Positions 17,001-26,440 of a stretch of DNA of 64,000 nucleotides are shown here, piece by piece. Numbering within the stretch: the stretch's first letter is position 1; each line of letters starts with the position of its first letter. The stretch spans positions 310,001 to 374,000 of the forward strand of contig CAWAXG010000002.1 of NCBI GenBank assembly GCA_963785755.1, read 5' to 3'. The notes below the pieces were generated by a model. That model saw only the letters and a list, made by a program, of their open reading frames with translations, searched no databases and was not told the DNA's origin. The position numbers and the translations under genes were made by a program. This DNA is from JACCXG01 sp963785755 (GTDB lineage Bacteria; Acidobacteriota; Vicinamibacteria; Vicinamibacterales; 2-12-FULL-66-21).

Positions 17001-18554
17001 CTATTTCGGTGTCAACACCTTCGCGACGTCGAGGCCGAATCTGGGCTCCTGCCGCGTCCCGCGCACGCGGATCGGCACGACGGCCCCGGCGCCGCGCTTC
17101 TTGAACAACGGATCGACCATCTTGAGCAGGGTCGATTTCACGCCGCCGCCGGCGGCTTCCGAGATCGTCGCCTGCATCCGCAGCGTTCCGTCGAACTCGA
17201 GCGCCTCGGACTGGAGGCCATACGTACCCGACAGCTGCACCACCGCGCCAGGAATCTGAAAGCGAACCGGCGTCAGCGGCGAGCGATGCCGTCGCGCGAG
17301 CTTGAAGCGTCCTTCGACATCCGACATCACATCCTGGGCCGGCGAGCCGGATGCCCCCTTCGCACGCTGGCTCATCTCCGCGAACTTCTCGCGCACGCCG
17401 GGATCGCTGAAGCGCGCCGCGGAAAGATCGAATTCGCCGTCGAGCCGCAGCTTCTCGACGACGTCGTCGGGACCTGGCGGCAGCAGGAAATCGGTGTGCA
17501 GCGCAATCCGGCCGGTCATCACCGGCCGATCGGCCTTGACCGCAAGGGCGAGGAAGTCTTCGATCCGTCCCTCGTCGACCTTCACTTTGAGCTGGACGGT
17601 GCGGCCCTTGACGCCCGGCGTTCCGACGACGGCGCCGCTCGCCGCAGATCGCGCTGCTCGCGAGTTCGCGTCCACCGAATTCAGATAGGTATCGCCGTCC
17701 GTGCCGTCCACCACCGCCTCGAACCGCGTCGTCAGCGGCACCGGCTTGTCACTCAACTTGAGCCGGAAGTCAGGGGTGCGCGTCTCACCCTTCACCTGGA
17801 TCCGCTCGAGCTGTCCGCCGAACTCACCGGTAGACGTGAGGATGCCCGCGATGCCTTTGATCGTCGAGAGGTCCGCCTTCTCGAAGCATGTATTTGCCGT
17901 CGAGCGTCGTCCCACCCGGGTTGCCCCGATTCCACGGCCCGAACCGGCCTTCGGTCCTGATCAGCCCGCGCGGGAGAGGGTTGGTCAGCTCCGCCTCGAA
18001 CGGCATCCGCTCTTCGACGCCGACACCCGACATCGTCAGCCGGTGGATGGCGAACTCGCGCGGCCGCTTCCCTTCGCGGCTGGGAATCAGCCTGAGGAGC
18101 GCGTCGTTCGAAACGAGCCGCTCCACGAGAATCGGCGACGACCGAGCTACCGGATTCGGGATTGGCCGCGGTGCCGCCGGCCCCCTTGAGACTCGCGCCG
18201 CCAGGCGGGATGTTGATCTCGAGCCCCTCGACCATGACGGTGCGGAAGCGCCGCGGACGGCTGATCAGCCCGAGGATGCCGCCGGAAATCGTGAAGCTGC
18301 GGATCTGCACCAGCGGCGGCACGTCGGTCCTTCCCTTGAGCCGGATGACGAGCCCCTGATCCGCGCACGTCCACCGTCGGAAAGGTGTCGACGCTGAACG
18401 ACTGCAGCTCGACGTCGCTGTCGAGGCGCTCGGCAAGCGTTTCGACGACGAGGCGGCGCAGCGTCTCGGTGCGCGAACCCGCGCTCGCGACGATGGTCAG
18501 GATCACGAGCGCCGCCGCAACCGCAATCACGCTCCAGCGGATTGCGCGGGGCAT
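17001..18554 (-). CDS. AsmA-like envelope protein (three frameshifts)
   Basis: A reconstructed protein of about 517 residues. One N-terminal membrane helix (AIRWSVIAVAAALVILTIV) is followed by a long periplasmic beta-rich region typical of AsmA/TamB-related lipid-transfer proteins (LAERLDSDVELQSFSVDTFP; MVEGLEINIPPGG; FKLARRHRSPLTPVRFQIPG; VVQLSGTYGLQSEALEFDG; FKKRGAGAVVPIRVRGT). The frame changes near 18360, 18137 and 17886; in each case the conserved pattern resumes in the next frame. AsmA-like proteins help move phospholipids to the outer membrane; that role is inferred from the family. It is read in the same direction as the HtrA pair upstream, after a 58-base gap. Confidence 0.65.
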
Positions 18555-18612
18555 GGTCACGCGCCGCTCGACCGGGATGGCAGGTAATCGGCGACGAGGC
18601 CGGCTGTGTCGA

Positions 18613-19436
18613 TCATTTGTCCGGCGCCTGCTGGGCAATATCGCGCACGTCAGCCGCCGGAAGGATGACGGGGAGCAGGCCCAGCCCCTCTGTCCCGCCC
18701 ATCATCGAAAACATCCCGGGCTTCCCCGCCTGCACCGATCGCATCGTCAACAGACCGACGACCTTGCCGGATGGCGTGAACGCGGGCGTGCCCACGCCGC
18801 CTGTGCCGCCGGTCTCGATGACGTAGAATCTGCGCGGCTTTTCGATGATTGCGCCGATCGTCTGCAGCGATGCCGCCGGCGCCCAGCCGCCGACGCGGCC
18901 GAGCCGCGACAGGATGACGACGGGATCGAGCAGCGAGGGACGACCCTCGTCCGAGAGGTTGATCGCGACCAGCGGTTTGTCGGGCTTGACGGTCGGCCGG
19001 AGGAAGGCCAGATCGAGATCCTCGTCCCGCAGCACGATGCGCGCGCTCAGCTCGCGGCCGTCCGGGAGACGAAGCTTCACGTCGGTCGGCTCGCTGCCGA
19101 ACTCCATTCGATCCTGACCGCTGCCCGACGACGAGCCCATCAGCCGGTTCATCATCGACCCGGGATTCAGGGCGCCCAGCGACAGCACCGTGAGCCCGGT
19201 CGGATCGATCACGGTGCCGACCGTCTCGACCGATTCGTCCATCGACTGCATCTCGCGGCCGCCGACCGACACGCGCATCTTGAGGACGACGCGGACGTTG
19301 ACGATCGCCGCCTGCCAGCGCTTGACGATCTCGCGGGCGGCGGCGCGATCGTCCTGAGCGGCGCCGCGTGCCGCCGTCGACAGTCACCCCGATGTGCCAC
19401 GACCGCGATGAGCACCAACGCGTGTCTACTCGACAC
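18613..19436 (-). CDS. Trypsin-fold protein lacking the catalytic serine (frameshifted)
   Basis: A protein of about 270 residues with a signal-like start (SSRHALVLIAVVAH) and, after a frame change near 19385, a chymotrypsin-type double barrel related to HtrA proteases. The serine loop that reads GGNSGGPL in the neighbouring HtrA reads here TGGVGTPAF, directly before SGKVVGLL, so the nucleophile is missing. The His and Asp positions are also not convincing (VGTVIDPTGLTVLSL; RDEDLDLAFLRP keeps an Asp). It is therefore probably a non-catalytic partner. Its GTG start overlaps the last 11 bases of the HtrA gene, so translation is likely coupled and the two products may work together. Confidence 0.6.
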
Positions 19437-21502
19437 GCTGCCTCCCGGACGCGGCCTGACCGGCCGGCCAGCCGCTCTGCAACTCGACGAACAGGGTGCG
19501 AATCCCGCGGCGCACCTTCAGGACCACGGCGTTCGGCTTGGTTTCGGCCACCCGCTGCATGGTCTGTTGCACGGCCTCGACGGTCTCGACCGCGACCCCG
19601 TCGATCTCCAGCACGCAGATCACCATCGGCGAGCTGGCCGAGAGCCGCCCAGCCACCCTCGCGCACGGCCTCGACGAGCACCCCGCGCTCCCCTTCCTTC
19701 CAGGACTTTTCCGCCTGATCGGCCGCGCTGACGTCGCGCACCCGGAACTCGAAGTTCGGATCCTCGTACTTCTTCATCTCGCGCGGCAGGCGCGGTGACT
19801 GGTCCAGCTTCACGGCCACCTTCTGCTCCTTGCCATCGCGGACGACACCGAGCTGGACGCTGCTGCCGATCTTGTACTGGCGGATCATCGTCGCGAAGAG
19901 ATCCTCGTCGGACGGCTGCGACGCTTCGATCGGATTGTCGTCGATCGCCGTGATCACGTCGCCGACGCGAAGGCCCGCGGACGACGCCGACTCGCCGAGC
20001 ACGCGGGTGATACGCACGCCGGTGCGGCCAGCCAGGCCGAGCCGTTCGGCGAGCGGGGAGGTCAGGACCTGCACCGATACGGGAATCCAGGCCTTGCGCG
20101 TTTCGAGGCCCGGATCCTCGAGGCCCGGCGCGCCCGATCTCGAGCACCGTGAGCAGCCGCTGCCGCCCGCGATCGAACGCCACCAGGACCGACACCGGCT
20201 CTTGCTGTCCTTTGGTTCGCTGCTCGACGAATGTCGGTGAGCGCGTCGACGTTCCCGACGGGCTTCTCATCGACCTCGATGACGACGTCGTCCTGCTCGA
20301 GCGCCGGACGGCCTTCGGCGGCCGGTCCGCCTGGCCGGACGCCGCGAATCCGGACGCCTTCCCGGCTGTCGCGCTTCAATTCCTTGCCGACCATGCGGTC
20401 AGATTCGAGGCCGTGACGCCGACGAGCGGCAGTTCCGTTACCCGCGCCTCGACGCTTTCGCGCTCCTCAGGCACGACCCGCACCGTCTGCTCCACGCCCT
20501 TCCGGGAGACGAGAATGTCGACGGGCTGCCCGAGCGGCAGCCGCATGACGCGCTGGTTGAAGAGCGGCATCTCCTCGGCGAACCGCACCGTCACCTCCTC
20601 GGCGCCGATCTTCAGCAGCACGTCGCCCGGCAGCAGGCCGGCCTTGGCGGCAGGCGACCCGTCGATCGTGCCAGCGACCAGGGCGCCGCGGGACGCACGT
20701 CGACGACTTCAGCAGCGGCTGGACGTCGAGGCCGATCCAGCCGCGCTTCACGTGACCATCCTTGATGATCGCCATCGCCACTTCGCGGGCGAGCTCGGCG
20801 GGAATCGCGCCGGCCAGGCCCATGCTGATTTCGTTGACGCCGACGATCTCACCGCGCAGGTTGATCAAGGGGCCGCCGGAGTTGCCACCGAAGATTGGCG
20901 CGTCGTGGCCGATCCACCGGACGATGGAGCCGACATCCTCGCCGTCGAGCGTCATGCGATTGAAGGGCCAGAACAGCTGCGGCATGATCATCTCGGTGTT
21001 GCTCACGATGCCCATCGTCACCGACTGGGACAGCGCGAGCGGGCTTCCGAGCGCCAGCACGCGATCGCCGACGCGGAGCGATTGCGCGCTGCCGAAGGAG
21101 GCCACCGGAAACCGCCGCGGCAGCGGCGGCTTCAGCTTCAGCACCGCGATGTCAGACAGCGGATCGGTCCCGACCAGCTCGGCCGGGATTTCCTCGCGCG
21201 ACGACAGCGTGCAGAAAATCGATTTGGTGCGGCCCGCCACGTGATGGTTGGTCACGACGTGGCCCTCGGGCGTGATGATCGTGCCGCTTCCCGCGGCCTG
21301 ACGCTTCAACTCGCGGCCATCCTGGTGATCGATCGACACCACGTGGATCCGGACGAGGCTGGGCGCGACCTTGGACAGCGCGGCGTGCACGGTTGCCGTA
21401 TCGGTGGTCGTGGCGGTGAGGGCTCCCGGCGACTTCGCTTGCGCGTCGGCAAGAACCGGCGACAGGAGACTCAACAGAAACGAGAAAAATCGGCCGGCGC
21501 AT
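19426..21502 (-). CDS. HtrA/DegP-like serine protease with four PDZ-like segments (six frameshifts)
   Basis: A reconstructed periplasmic protease of about 690 residues. The signal peptide is FFSFLLSLLSPVLADAQA, reached by one shift in the poly-A run at 21485-21489. The trypsin-like domain carries the full triad: NHHV, DPLSDIAVL and GGNSGGPL. PDZ-like segments follow: WIGLDVQPLL...SPAAKAGLLPGDVLLKI; VRIRGVRPGGPAAEG...VVIEVDEKPV; VRITRVLGESASSAGLRVGDVITAI; and VLVEAVREGGWAALGQLADGD...VLEIDGVAVETV. Shifts fall near 20699, 20391, 20236, 20126 and 19616. Four PDZ units exceed the usual one or two. Expected role: quality control or scaffolded cleavage of envelope proteins. Confidence 0.75.
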
Positions 21503-21612
21503 CAGGGCATCTTACCGCGACGGGCCGTGAACCGCCTCCGAGCGCGCGGATTCGGCGATGAAACGCGATCGGCGTGGGGTGAACCGGAGCATGCGATCCT
21601 CCAGCCTGGCAA

Positions 21613-22477
21613 TCAGCGCTGAGCGCAGGCCGTCAGAAACTCGCGGAGGAGATTGTGCGCCACGCGTGAGCGGTACCTGGCCGTCGATCGCAGGTCGTCG
21701 ATCGGCGCGAGATCGGAGGCGAGCGCCGCAACGGCCGCCTCGATGCGGTCAGGCGTGAGATCGACGCCCTGTACGGCGCGCTCCGCCGCCGTCGAACGCA
21801 CGACCGTTGGCGCCACGCTCCCGAACGCGAGCCGGACGTCCGTGACGCGCCCTGCGTCCAGCCGTGCCGCGGCGGCAAAACAGACCTTCGAGATGGCCTG
21901 CGCCCGGCGCGCACCCACTTTCCTGTAGTGCTGAATCCATCCCGTTCGCCGCGGCAGCCGTACACCGGCGATCAACTCGTCCGGCAACAGATCCATCTGC
22001 TTGTAGGCGGTGTGAAACCGCCGGTACGGCACCCGGCGCGGGCCCGCGAATCGAGACGATCTCCACGTCGGCGTCGTAGACGAGCAGCGCGGGCGGCGTA
22101 TCCGCCGCCGGCGACGCATTCGCAATGTTGCCGCCGATGGTGCCGCGGTTCTGATTCGCTATCCCTCCGGTCTCGGCGGCCGCCTGGCACAGCAGCGGGA
22201 ACTCGGTTCGAAGCGTCTCGTGCTTCTGCACGTCAGAGAACGTCGTCAGTGCGCCGAGATAAACGGAATCCGGAGCCACGTCAATCCTGCGCAGCTCGTC
22301 GATGCCCCAGATGCTGACGAAGTGCTGATGCCGCAGCGAGCCCGCGGCGAGGAGGACCATGAGGTCTGTGCCACCGGCGAACGGACGCCAGGCGCCAGGG
22401 GGCTGCGCGATCAGCGTCAACGTTTCGTCGACCGTTCTTGCCCGGCGCAAGGCGAACGATGGCAGATAGGAGCGCAT
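21613..22477 (-). CDS. Molybdenum hydroxylase FAD-binding medium subunit (frameshifted)
   Basis: About 287 residues, the CoxM/XdhB-type flavoprotein that passes electrons from the 2Fe-2S subunit to the acceptor. The FAD motifs are intact: AGGTDLMVLL near residue 35 and QNRGTIGGNIANASPAAD near 105. The C-terminal CO_deh_flav_C domain (KVGARRAQAISKVCFAAAAR, VRLAFGSVAPTVVRS) continues after a one-base shift near 22045. It is the last gene of the large-small-medium series, 16 bases after the small subunit, and 110 bases before the HtrA gene. Substrate unknown. Confidence 0.8.
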
Positions 22478-22493
22478 CGAATTGACCAGGCCG

Positions 22494-22978
22494 TCAGCCG
22501 TGCCGCGACGCCGCGACCGCACTGCGGACGGCTTCGAAAATCTTCATGTATCCGGTGCAACGGCACAGATTGCCGGAGAGCGCGTTCCGGATCGCCTCGT
22601 CGTCCACTTCGGCGCTGACGTTGAAGGAGACTCACGGCGGCAAGAACCATCCCCGGCGTGCAGATGCCGCACTGCGCGCCGCCATGGGCCACGAACGCCT
22701 CCTGCACGGCGTGCAGGCGATCGGCGTCGCGCCACTCCTTCGATCGTCGTCACGATGGCGCCGTCGGCCTGGAGCACGGGAGTGAGGCAGCTGTTCACGA
22801 GCTCGCCGTCGATGAGGACCGCGCAGGCGCCGCACTCTCCTTCGCCGCAGCCTTCCTTCGTGCCGGTGAGATGCAGCTGCAGCCGGAGGACATCGAGCAG
22901 TCTCGCCATCGGATGCGCGGCGACGCTGACGGGTGAGCCGTTGACGGTGAGCGAGACCGTCACCTCGCGATCAGACAC
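22494..22978 (-). CDS. Molybdenum hydroxylase 2Fe-2S small subunit (two frameshifts)
   Basis: About 160 residues, the CoxS/XdhC-like subunit with two [2Fe-2S] clusters. The plant-type cluster motif is GCGEGECGACAV with the fourth Cys in VNSCLTPV. The second cluster has HGGAQCGICTPGMVLA and SGNLCRCTGYMKIF. The three blocks lie in three different frames, joined by shifts near 22735 and 22620. All eight ligand cysteines survive, which argues against decay. The protein ends in AVAASRHG at the TGA at 22494. The start overlaps the end of the large subunit by 8 bases. Confidence 0.85.
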
Positions 22979-25211
22979 GCGCCCGCTCCGCTGCTGATTC
23001 GTTCACCTCGAACAACACCTCCGGCGTCAGCGGCAGATGCCTGACGTCGAGACCGGTGGCGTGATGCACGGCGTTGAAGATCGCGGGAGCGGGACCATCC
23101 ATCGGCAGCTCGCCAATGCCTTTCGCGCCCGCCGGGCCGTGCGGATACGGGTGCTCGACGAACTCGACGCGGATTGGCGGCAGATCCATCGACGTTGGCA
23201 TGATGTAGTTCGTCATCTGCCCGTTGGCCATCCGTCCTTCCCGCCAGACGACGTCTTCGTAGAGCGCCCAGCCGATCGCCTGCGCCACGCCGCCTTCGAT
23301 CTGGCCAGCAGCCAGGATCGGATTGATCACCTTGCCGACCTCCTGCACCGCGACGAAATCCTCCACGCGGACCTCGAAGCTGGTCAGGTCCACGGCCACA
23401 CGCGCCACGTAGACGGCCCAGGCGTAAGCGCCGTATGCGTCCCCTTCATACTTCTCGTCGTCCCAATGAAGGCCTTCAGGAGGCTGATACTGCACCGTTG
23501 CGCGAAGCGACCCGTGCCGTGCCACGTACTCGGCTGCCGCGGTGCGGAACGACGAGGCATCGTATTTGGACTGAAGCAGACCCGATCCGATCAGCGTCGA
23601 CTTGAGTCCGAGAGCCGCGGTCTCCACGAGTTTTCCGACAACCATGCACGTGCGGGACGCCACGGTCGGGCCACTGTCGGGAACAACCGCGGTATCCGGC
23701 TGAGCGACCTCGATGTCGGTGCAGTCGATCCCGAGCGCATCGCATGCGATCTGCGCGAACACCGTGTTCGTACCCTGACCGATCTCCGTGCTCGCGGCGA
23801 GCACGCGGACATGGCCGTCGGCGGCAGCCTCGACCGTCACGAGCGAGGCGAGATGCTGCTCGCCCGATCCCGTGAAACCGGCGCCATGCATGAAACACGC
23901 GAAGCCGATGCCGCGTTTGATCGGTCCGTTCGCGCTCACCCGATCGCATTCGGCCCGCACCGCGTGATAGTCCGACAGCTCGAACGCGCGATCGAGCAGC
24001 GCCGCCATGTCGACCGGCTCACGGATTGTCTGACCGACCGCATTCGACTGGCCGGTGCGGATGAAATTGCGGCGGCGGAACTCCTCCGGAGTCAGACCGG
24101 CTGCGGCCGCGGCGCGATCCATCTGACGTTCGAGCGCGAACACCGACTGCGGCGCGCCGAACCCGCGGAATGCGCCGTGCGGCGGCGCGTTGGTCGCGAC
24201 GGCGGTGGAGCGGATGCGAACGTTCGGACAGAAATAGGGCCCGGCTGCGTGGATGGTGCCGCGCGACAGCACGACGGGTGACAGCGTGCAATACGCGCCG
24301 CCGTCGATCACGAACTCGATGTCCATCGCCAGGAGCGTGCCGTCGGCGTCGACGGCGGTCCGGTGCCGCGTTCGCGCGGGATGACGCTTGGTGGTGGCGA
24401 CCATGTCCTCGAGCCGGTCGTAAATCATCTTGACCGGGCGGCCCGACTTCCAGGCGAGCAGCGCGGCATGGCCGGCAATGATCGACGGGTACTCCTCCTT
24501 GCCGCCAAAGCCCCCGCCGGTTTCCATCTGGACGACGCGAACGCGTTCGGAGGAGAGGTTGAAGAGGCCGATCAGCGAACGGTGGATGTAGTAGGGGCAT
24601 TGCATCGAGCCCCAGACGGTCACGCCGGATTCGGAATCGGCAATCGCCAGCATGCCGTTCGGCTCGATGTAGAGCTGTTCCTGCGCGCCGGTCTCGTACT
24701 CTCCCTCCACGACGAAGCGGGCGCGCTGAAACACGCTGTCGACCTCGCCTCTCGACACGAGGTACGACTTGAACACGTTGTCATCGCCCCAGACGATCTC
24801 GCGGCGCGAGAGCGCGTCGTCGATCGTGAAGACCGCGGGCAGCGGCTCGACCACGACCTTGACGCGGCGGCGCGCCTCCTCGAGGAGATGCCGGTCGTGG
24901 TGCGCGAGCAGCACGACCGGCTCTTCCGGATGATTGATCGTTTCATCCGCAAGATACGGCTGGTCGTTCACGATCAACGCGACGCGGTTGGTGCCGGGAA
25001 TGTCGTCGGATGTCACCACGGTGAACTCGTCCCACGGCAGCCCTGGCTCGAAGTCGATGTCGCGGATGATGCCACGCGCGACGGTGCTGCGCACGGTCAC
25101 GCCGTGGAGCATGCCGGGAAGCGTCAGGTCGTCGACGTATCGCGCGCGGCCGGCAACTTTCTGGCGCGCTTCCTTGCGTGGAACGGACTGACCAATCGCC
25201 TCGGACCGCAT
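22971..25211 (-). CDS. Molybdopterin-binding large subunit, xanthine dehydrogenase/aldehyde oxidoreductase family
   Basis: A 746-residue molybdenum cofactor subunit. Seen are the domain-1 start (GQSVPRKEARQKVAGRARYVDDL), the cofactor loop METGGGFGGKE, HGAFRGFGAPQ, TEIGQGTNTVFAQI, and the active-site glutamate in GAKGIGELPMDGPAPAI. The CO dehydrogenase signature AYxCSFR is absent; the matching place reads GAFRGFG. A CO-oxidising role is therefore not supported, and an N-heterocycle or aldehyde hydroxylase is more likely. It lies first in the order large, small, medium. Cofactor maturation genes are not in the window. A TACAAT element lies 24 bases upstream of the start. Confidence 0.88.
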   Translation of the reverse strand: MRSEAIGQSVPRKEARQKVAGRARYVDDLTLPGMLHGVTVRSTVARGIIRDIDFEPGLPWDEFTVVTSDDIPGTNRVALIVNDQPYLADETINHPEEPVVLLAHHDRHLLEEARRRVKVVVEPLPAVFTIDDALSRREIVWGDDNVFKSYLVSRGEVDSVFQRARFVVEGEYETGAQEQLYIEPNGMLAIADSESGVTVWGSMQCPYYIHRSLIGLFNLSSERVRVVQMETGGGFGGKEEYPSIIAGHAALLAWKSGRPVKMIYDRLEDMVATTKRHPARTRHRTAVDADGTLLAMDIEFVIDGGAYCTLSPVVLSRGTIHAAGPYFCPNVRIRSTAVATNAPPHGAFRGFGAPQSVFALERQMDRAAAAAGLTPEEFRRRNFIRTGQSNAVGQTIREPVDMAALLDRAFELSDYHAVRAECDRVSANGPIKRGIGFACFMHGAGFTGSGEQHLASLVTVEAAADGHVRVLAASTEIGQGTNTVFAQIACDALGIDCTDIEVAQPDTAVVPDSGPTVASRTCMVVGKLVETAALGLKSTLIGSGLLQSKYDASSFRTAAAEYVARHGSLRATVQYQPPEGLHWDDEKYEGDAYGAYAWAVYVARVAVDLTSFEVRVEDFVAVQEVGKVINPILAAGQIEGGVAQAIGWALYEDVVWREGRMANGQMTNYIMPTSMDLPPIRVEFVEHPYPHGPAGAKGIGELPMDGPAPAIFNAVHHATGLDVRHLPLTPEVLFEVNESAAERARV

Positions 25212-25427
25212 CGTCTTGTTGAAGAGCAGATTGTACTATCGCGCTTCAACGCGCCCGGGCGCTGGTCCCAGGCGGATCGGCGGGTCCGGGAAGACGCGGG
25301 CAGAGGTTGGTGGAGCGACGCCGAGGAGAGGTCGATGACAGGCTCGACCCGGCTCGGCACGCCATCGAGGTCGAACGATCAGGGCCGGGCGCCGAGGCCG
25401 CGGCCGTCGACGGCCCGGCTACCGATC

Positions 25428-26279
25428 TCATCGAAATGTGTCGCAGGCGTTCGGGTCGCCGCTCTGGATTCCGCGCTTGAACCACTCCACGCGTTGTGCC
25501 GACGAACCGTGGGTGAACCGATCGGGTGCGACACGGCCTCCCTGCATCCGCTGCAGGCGATCGTCGCCAATTGCCGCGGCGGCATTGAGGCCTTCCTCGA
25601 TATCGCCCTCTTCGAGCTGGACCCGGCCGTCGCCCTTGTTCGCGTGATGGCCCCAGACACCGGCATAGCAATCGGCCTGCAGCTCCATCCGCACCGAAAG
25701 ATCGTTGCGCACGCCGGCGTTCGCCGCCTGGCGCTCCCGCACCTGCGATTCGATTCCGGTAATCGTCTGCACGTGATGGCCGAGCTCGTGAGCGAGCACG
25801 TACGCCTGGGCGAAATCGCCGGGTGCGCCGAGCTTGCGGTGCAGTTCGGCAAAGAAGCCCAGGTCGAGATAGACCTTGCGGTCGGCGGGGCAATAGAAAG
25901 GCCCGGTGGCTGACTGGGCGAAGCCACAGGCGGAATTGATCGCGTCACGGAACAATACCGCCCGCGTTTCCTGATAGCGGCCGCCAAGCAGCCTGTTCCA
26001 CGTATCCTGACCGTCGTCCATCACCGCGTCGACCATATCGACCATGCGCTCTTCTTCGGGCGTGGTCGCCACGCGACCCGCGGTGCCGACGCTTTCCGGC
26101 GGCGGCGCTCCGCCGCCGCCGCCAATCATGGGTGTCAGATCGATGCCGGTCGCCCAGCTCAACACCAGCAGCAGCAGAAGCCCACCGACGCCGAGGCCAC
26201 CCGCGCCGAGCGCCATGCGGCCGCCCGAGCTGCCGCGCCGATCCTCGACGTTGCTCCGATCACCAGCCGTCCATCGCAT
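25428..26279 (-). CDS. YpfJ-family neutral zinc metallopeptidase
   Basis: A 283-residue membrane-anchored peptidase. It has a short charged start (MRWTAGDRSNVEDRRG), a Gly-rich helix (LGAGGLGVGGLLLLLVLSWA), a Gly/Pro linker, and then the peptidase domain. That domain has the zinc site HELGHH at 164-169, YCPADRKVYLDLGFFAEL before it, and MELQADCYAGVWGHH after it, where the Glu supplies the third ligand. The arrangement is that of E. coli YpfJ, whose cell role is not settled. The start at 26279 is chosen because GGAGG lies five bases upstream and the protein then begins as relatives do; a longer frame to 26348 adds an odd Cys-containing extension. Confidence 0.9.
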   Translation of the reverse strand: MRWTAGDRSNVEDRRGSSGGRMALGAGGLGVGGLLLLLVLSWATGIDLTPMIGGGGGAPPPESVGTAGRVATTPEEERMVDMVDAVMDDGQDTWNRLLGGRYQETRAVLFRDAINSACGFAQSATGPFYCPADRKVYLDLGFFAELHRKLGAPGDFAQAYVLAHELGHHVQTITGIESQVRERQAANAGVRNDLSVRMELQADCYAGVWGHHANKGDGRVQLEEGDIEEGLNAAAAIGDDRLQRMQGGRVAPDRFTHGSSAQRVEWFKRGIQSGDPNACDTFR

Positions 26280-26440
26280 CGGCCCCTCCGTCTCAGACGA
26301 GTTGCAAGTGGAGAGCCATACGTTCCAGTGAGCAAACATTGCCAGCAATGACAGCTATTAGCCAGCAGGAAGCGAATCCAGGCGTTTTCCGGCATTTCAC
26401 CATCCATTCGCCTGGCCCGGGAGTTACGGTCGACTGTGAA

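Noticed and set aside
16139..22740. Pseudogene region
   Set aside because: Motifs are fully kept across frames, no stops or deletions are seen, and several unrelated genes on both strands are affected alike.
22971..25211. Aerobic CO dehydrogenase
   Set aside because: The AYxCSFR active-site loop is absent; the matching region is GAFRGFG as in xanthine/aldehyde oxidoreductases.
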